A stretch of 8,933 bases of DNA from positions 1-8,933 of the forward strand of contig CAAFUL010000015.1 in NCBI GenBank assembly GCA_900766185.1, given 5' to 3'. Below, one piece after another: positions 7,057 to 8,933 of this stretch (positions are counted from its first letter, which is position 1; every line of letters begins with the position of its first letter). The stretch is from an uncultured Johnsonella sp. Lineage in GTDB: Bacteria > Bacillota > Clostridia > Lachnospirales > Lachnospiraceae. The notes under the pieces were generated by a model. That model saw only the letters and a program-made list of their open reading frames with translations, was not told the origin of the DNA and made no database searches. A program made the translations under genes and the position numbers.

Positions 7057-7109
7057 AGGCGGTCTAACAAACCAGTCTGTTTGTTACTGGTAGCCGCATA
7101 AATGCGGCT
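7013..7109. ncRNA. Densely structured stretch between tnpA and the right end, possible RNA structure
   Basis: Consecutive stems fill this interval: AGCCCT/AGGGCT (7024-7029, 7033-7038), CCGCC/GGCGG (7049-7053, 7058-7062), ACCAGT/ACTGGT (7071-7076, 7086-7091) and AGCCGCA/TGCGGCT (7092-7098, 7103-7109). TGGTTTGT (7013-7020) could also pair with ACAAACCA (7067-7074) and close the first two stems into a branched fold. That pairing competes with both the RE hairpin and the 7071-7091 stem. The stretch lies just beyond the tnpA stop. A role in protecting the transposase mRNA, in termination, or as a separate RNA is possible. No known RNA family was recognised. Confidence 0.4.
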
Positions 7110-7140
7110 TAATTACTTATTTATTGGGCTCTCCTTCTAG

Positions 7141-7542
7141 TCAATCCCTCTCATACTGTTCTGCTATATACTTTACTATTGTCTCTTCATTGACATTACC
7201 GACTGTTTCGCAATAATATCCTCTTGCCCCAAAATTTCGATTATATTTCTCTCTATATTCCGGATGTCTGTCGAAAAGCATTAGTGCACTCTTACCTTTT
7301 ATTCTACCTACCATTTTCGCAACACTTGCTTTTGGTGGAATTGATACATACATATGCACATGATCCGGAAGTGTAGCCGCTTTAATTATTGTTACTCCTT
7401 CCATCTTACATACTTTACTGATTGCTTCTCCTACTTCCCTTCTCAGATTACCAAACATTATTTTGCGACGATACTTTGGAATAAAAACTATATGATATGT
7501 GCAATTATATCTACTATGTGATAAACTTAAGTTGTTTTTAAT
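7141..7542 (-). CDS. tnpA: IS200-type Y1 transposase TnpA, with no ordinary start codon
   Basis: The product is the single-strand-specific HUH transposase of IS200/IS605 elements. It cuts and rejoins the top strand at the hairpin ends through a 5'-phosphotyrosine. The core reads NCTYHIVFIPKYRRK (first beta strand), then LPDHVHMYVSIPP (metal-binding His61-x-His63), and ends with NEETIVKYIAEQ (catalytic Tyr125). The first in-frame ATG (7458-7456) would delete the first beta strand. Upstream the frame stays open to a TAG but has no ATG, GTG or TTG. ATT at 7542-7540 gives a 133-residue protein starting (M)KNNLSLSHSRYNC, whose His and Tyr positions match those of IS608 TnpA (64, 66, 127). I therefore propose an ATT start or a lost ATG. 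A TATAAT box is upstream at 7570-7565. Translation of this gene may be very weak. Confidence 0.85.
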   Translation of the reverse strand: MKNNLSLSHSRYNCTYHIVFIPKYRRKIMFGNLRREVGEAISKVCKMEGVTIIKAATLPDHVHMYVSIPPKASVAKMVGRIKGKSALMLFDRHPEYREKYNRNFGARGYYCETVGNVNEETIVKYIAEQYERD

Positions 7543-7564
7543 GTGGTTTGCTAGACCTACATCT

Positions 7565-7570
7565 ATTATA
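7565..7570 (-). promoter_or_regulatory. Candidate -10 box of the IS200 tnpA gene
   Basis: The minus strand reads TATAAT here, about 22 bases before the proposed ATT start codon. No good -35 box is found 16-18 bases upstream, so the promoter would be weak, as is normal for IS200-type transposases. Confidence 0.35.
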
Positions 7571-7587
7571 CAACGGAGGATTTTTTT

Positions 7588-8436
7588 ATGCTACTCCGTG
7601 CAGCGCCCTTGGCGTCCTCTGGTCTCCCCAGCTCTGCTGGGGGATTGAGAAGGTTTCATTCAAAAGGACTACAGCCTGTAGCCCAATTTGATGAAAGAGT
7701 TATCAACCATATTAAACAGATACCTTGGGGACATAATCAAAGGATAATAAATAAGTGCAAGACCATTGATGAAGCCATATATTATGTTGATAAAACTATT
7801 GAGAACGGATGGAGTAGGAATGTACTTGTACATCAAATTGAAAGTGGATTATATGGCAGGGAAGGAAAATCTATAACAAACTTTGAAAAAAGGTTACCCG
7901 CTCTGCAATCAGATCTTGCAAGACAGACATTAAAAGATCCATATAATTTTGATTTTCTTACCATTCGTGAAGGATATGATGAAAGGGAACTTCAAAAAGA
8001 ACTGGTTGACAAGATTTCTGATTTTTTACTTGAACTTGACGAGGGATTTGCCTACATAGGCAAAGAATATCACATAAATATAAATGGGGATGATTTTTAT
8101 ATTGATTTACTGTTTTACAATTTGAAACTCCATTCTTACATTGTTATAGAACTGAAAGCGGAGAAGTTTAAGCCGGAACATTTAGGATAGCTTAATTTCT
8201 ATGTAACAGCAGTGAATAGAGAGCTAAAAACTGATAGAGATAATGCTACAATTGGACTTCTTATTTGCAAAGATAAAAACGATGTCGTTTGTGAATATTC
8301 ATTAGAACAAATATCGCAACCTATAGGTATAAGCAAATATGAGATTACTAAATTACTTGAAGCAGAATATAAGAGCAGTTTGCCGAGTATTGAAGAAATA
8401 AAGAAAAAGATCAAAGAAATAGATACGGATAATTAA
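7588..8436 (+). pseudogene. yhcG: Broken yhcG (DUF1016) nuclease gene, C-terminal part
   Basis: From about codon 27 of this frame the translation is a typical YhcG C-terminal domain: LQPVAQF, IPWGHNQRIINKCK, ENGWSRNVLVHQIESGLYGR, ITNFEKRLP, QSDLARQTLKDPYNFDFL. The PDDEXK nuclease core follows, GDDFYIDLLFY (Asp173) and YIVIELKA (Glu188, Lys190). The reading then hits TAG at 8188-8190, exactly where the family usually has Gly-Lys-Leu-Asn-Phe-Tyr, and continues in the same frame (LNFYVTAV...ATIGLLICKDKNDVVCEYSLEQISQPIGISKYE) to a TAA at 8434-8436. The N-terminal DUF1016 half is missing. The first codons, from ATG 7588 with CGGAGGA (7574-7580) upstream, belong to the left end of the IS200 element. 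YhcG proteins are linked to restriction and defence or DNA repair in the literature, but this copy has lost its N-terminus and carries a nonsense codon, so it is very probably dead. Confidence 0.85.
7626..7642. repeat. IS200 left-end (LE) terminal hairpin
   Basis: CCCCAGC (7626-7632) pairs with GCTGGGG (7636-7642) around a TCT loop. The core is identical to that of the hairpin at 6996-7016, which marks this as the other end of the same element. Confidence 0.8.
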
Positions 8437-8466
8437 AAACATCAAAGAAATGAATAAATATTGGCT

Positions 8467-8503
8467 AATGACGATTGGAAAAAATTACTAATCGTTATTT
8501 TTT
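8467..8503 (+). terminator. Rho-independent terminator after yhcG
   Basis: AATGACGATT (8467-8476) pairs with AATCGTTATT (8490-8499) with one G-U pair, followed by a run of T to 8503. The stem is AT-rich but ten base pairs long. It separates the yhcG relic from the tnpW-like gene. Confidence 0.6.
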
Positions 8504-8524
8504 GTTGCAAAGAAAGGAGAAAAT

Positions 8525-8710
8525 ATGCAAGAAAAAAGAAATGAACAAACTACAGGAACAAAGACGATAAAGAAGATTGGAAAGACCACTTATGAGGTGA
8601 TTGTCCATTTTAATGATAAAAGCAGTGAAACTATGCAAGATAAACTAAAAAGGATAATGTTGAGGGAATTTCTGAGAAAATCGGACGAAAAAAAAGATGA
8701 TTTTGATTAA
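8525..8710 (+). CDS. tnpW: TnpW-like transposon-encoded small protein
   Basis: The 61-residue product has the pattern IKKIGKTTYEVIVHFNDKSSETMQDKLKRIMLREF, which matches my recollection of the TnpW family of small proteins from Tn4451-like and other clostridial mobile elements: a beta-hairpin 'IGkTTYeV.VHF' followed by a basic helix. The biochemical role of TnpW is not established. The start is supported by AAAGGAGA (8513-8520) five bases upstream. The tail is rich in Lys and Asp. The gene stands alone between two terminators. Together with the TnpX-like recombinase it supports the view that the whole segment belongs to a Tn4451-type mobile element. Confidence 0.75.
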   Translation: MQEKRNEQTTGTKTIKKIGKTTYEVIVHFNDKSSETMQDKLKRIMLREFLRKSDEKKDDFD

Positions 8711-8737
8711 AAAGTCCTTAACAAGTAGCAACAGGAA

Positions 8738-8769
8738 AAAGCAGTAAATATTTTTTGATTTACTGCTTT
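8738..8769. terminator. Bidirectional terminator after tnpW
   Basis: AAAGCAGTAAAT (8738-8749) pairs perfectly with ATTTACTGCTTT (8758-8769) over an 8-base loop. On the plus strand the stem is followed by a T-rich stretch (8778-8782). On the minus strand it runs into TTTTT (complement of 8736-8740). It can stop tnpW transcription and shield it from transcripts coming from the right. Confidence 0.75.
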
Positions 8770-8791
8770 CGTATTAGTTTTTATTGAATTG

Positions 8792-8808
8792 TTAGTTTAG
8801 TAAACTAA
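8792..8808. promoter_or_regulatory. 17-bp perfect palindrome, possible operator
   Basis: TTAGTTTA-G-TAAACTAA is a perfect odd-length palindrome. It lies within a weak promoter-like layout, TTGAAT (8784-8789), 18 bases, TAATAT (8808-8813), which would read into the IS256-type gene. Operator function is a guess based on this position. It could instead belong to the insertion target of the IS. Confidence 0.3.
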
Positions 8809-8848
8809 TAATATGAGCTTGTGAAAATTTCTCTGTAAATAATGTTAA

Positions 8849-8893
8849 AAAAGGTCTTCTATGATAAAATATTTTATCATAAGGAGACCTTTT
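8849..8893 (+). promoter_or_regulatory. Long hairpin burying the transposase ribosome binding site
   Basis: The inner part is a 20-base perfect palindrome (8861-8880, ATGATAAAAT and its complement). The stem continues with AAAAGGTCTTCT (8849-8860) pairing to AAGGAGACCTTTT (8881-8893), with one bulged base and one G-U pair. The Shine-Dalgarno AAGGAG (8881-8886) is wholly inside the stem. Transcripts entering from outside would therefore be poorly translated, a known protection against read-through activation in several IS families. Confidence 0.65.
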
Positions 8894-8896
8894 ATT

Positions 8897-8933
8897 ATGG
8901 CAAGAGAAAAGAAACCCGTGCACAGAGTACAAA
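8897..8933 (+). CDS. N-terminus of an IS256-family transposase (partial)
   Basis: Twelve codons are visible, MAREKKPVHRVQ, before the window ends. This opening is, from memory, nearly identical to the start of many Firmicutes IS256-type DDE transposases (MAREKKPVHKVQMTEGKR...). The catalytic region lies outside the window. AAGGAG (8881-8886) is ten bases upstream and is held in a hairpin. Identification rests on a short but distinctive sequence. Confidence 0.65.
   Translation, partial: MAREKKPVHRVQ

Larger units (their letters stand above)
6990..7665 (-). mobile_element. IS200/IS605-family element, IS200 type (tnpA only)
   Basis: The element carries a single Y1 transposase gene on the minus strand, flanked by subterminal hairpins that share a 13-base core, CCAGCTCTGCTGG (7000-7012 and 7628-7640). 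IS200-type elements lack inverted repeats and move as single strands, using such hairpins as transposase recognition sites. Relative to tnpA, the right end (RE) is on the low-coordinate side and the left end (LE) on the high side. There is no tnpB. The exact ends could not be fixed because no empty site is available; the limits given are estimates at the edges of recognisable host gene sequence. The total of about 670 bp fits the family. Confidence 0.8.
8815..8933 (+). mobile_element. Left part of an IS256-family insertion sequence (runs off the window)
   Basis: The terminal segment carries the first codons of an IS256-type transposase, preceded by a long hairpin. The terminal inverted repeat probably starts near GAGCTTGTGAAAATT (about 8815), but the right end lies outside the window, so the boundary and the target duplication cannot be confirmed. 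Confidence 0.55.

Noticed and set aside
8212..8436. A separate small gene starting at GTG 8212
   Set aside because: It is the in-frame continuation of the yhcG C-terminus after a nonsense codon and has no ribosome binding site of its own.
8410..8451. 11-base direct repeat ATCAAAGAAAT (8410-8420 and 8441-8451)
   Set aside because: It is a single A-rich pair straddling a stop codon, and chance similarity is likely.
1..8933. CRISPR array, tRNA or rRNA genes
   Set aside because: No regularly spaced repeats, cloverleaf with conserved loops, or ribosomal RNA sequence was seen on either strand.

Overview
The window looks like a patchwork accessory region from a low-GC Firmicute, most likely an anaerobic Clostridia-type host. 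The reasons are the AT-rich sequence, strong AGGAGG-type ribosome binding sites, and families typical of that group: a TnpX/TndX-like large serine recombinase, a TnpW-like small protein, a relic of a clostridial-type VirD4 coupling protein, and IS200- and IS256-type insertion sequences. The species cannot be named from the sequence.

Layout. Positions 1-340 hold minus-strand debris: the first codons of a gene that leaves the window, a frame-broken relic of a VirD4/TraG-type conjugation coupling protein, and a possible 34-codon ORF. A 613-aa large serine recombinase follows (464-2305, GTG start). Next is a tight three-gene operon (2432-6905): a TetR-type repressor, an 826-aa ATP-grasp/phosphohistidine enzyme with the domain order of rifampin phosphotransferase, and a MATE efflux pump. 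A strong promoter (2345-2373) drives it and sits between two dyads of identical geometry, which are good operator candidates. Downstream, an IS200-type element (about 6990-7665) lies in a ruined yhcG/DUF1016 nuclease gene, which also lacks most of its N-terminal half and carries an in-frame stop. A tnpW-like gene (8525-8710) and a bidirectional terminator come next. The window ends in the 5' end of an IS256-type element whose transposase ribosome binding site is buried in a long hairpin.

How the genes may work together. The recombinase and TnpW-like protein suggest that the segment is, or was, a Tn4451-like integrative or mobilizable element inserted into older conjugative-element debris. The cargo is best read as a self-regulated detoxification cassette: TetR senses a compound, the dikinase-like enzyme may phosphorylate it, and the MATE pump exports it. 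The catalytic residues of the dikinase are present, but its central substrate domain looks divergent, so the substrate is unknown. This operon is the most interesting system in the window. All family calls were made by reading motifs; no database search was run.
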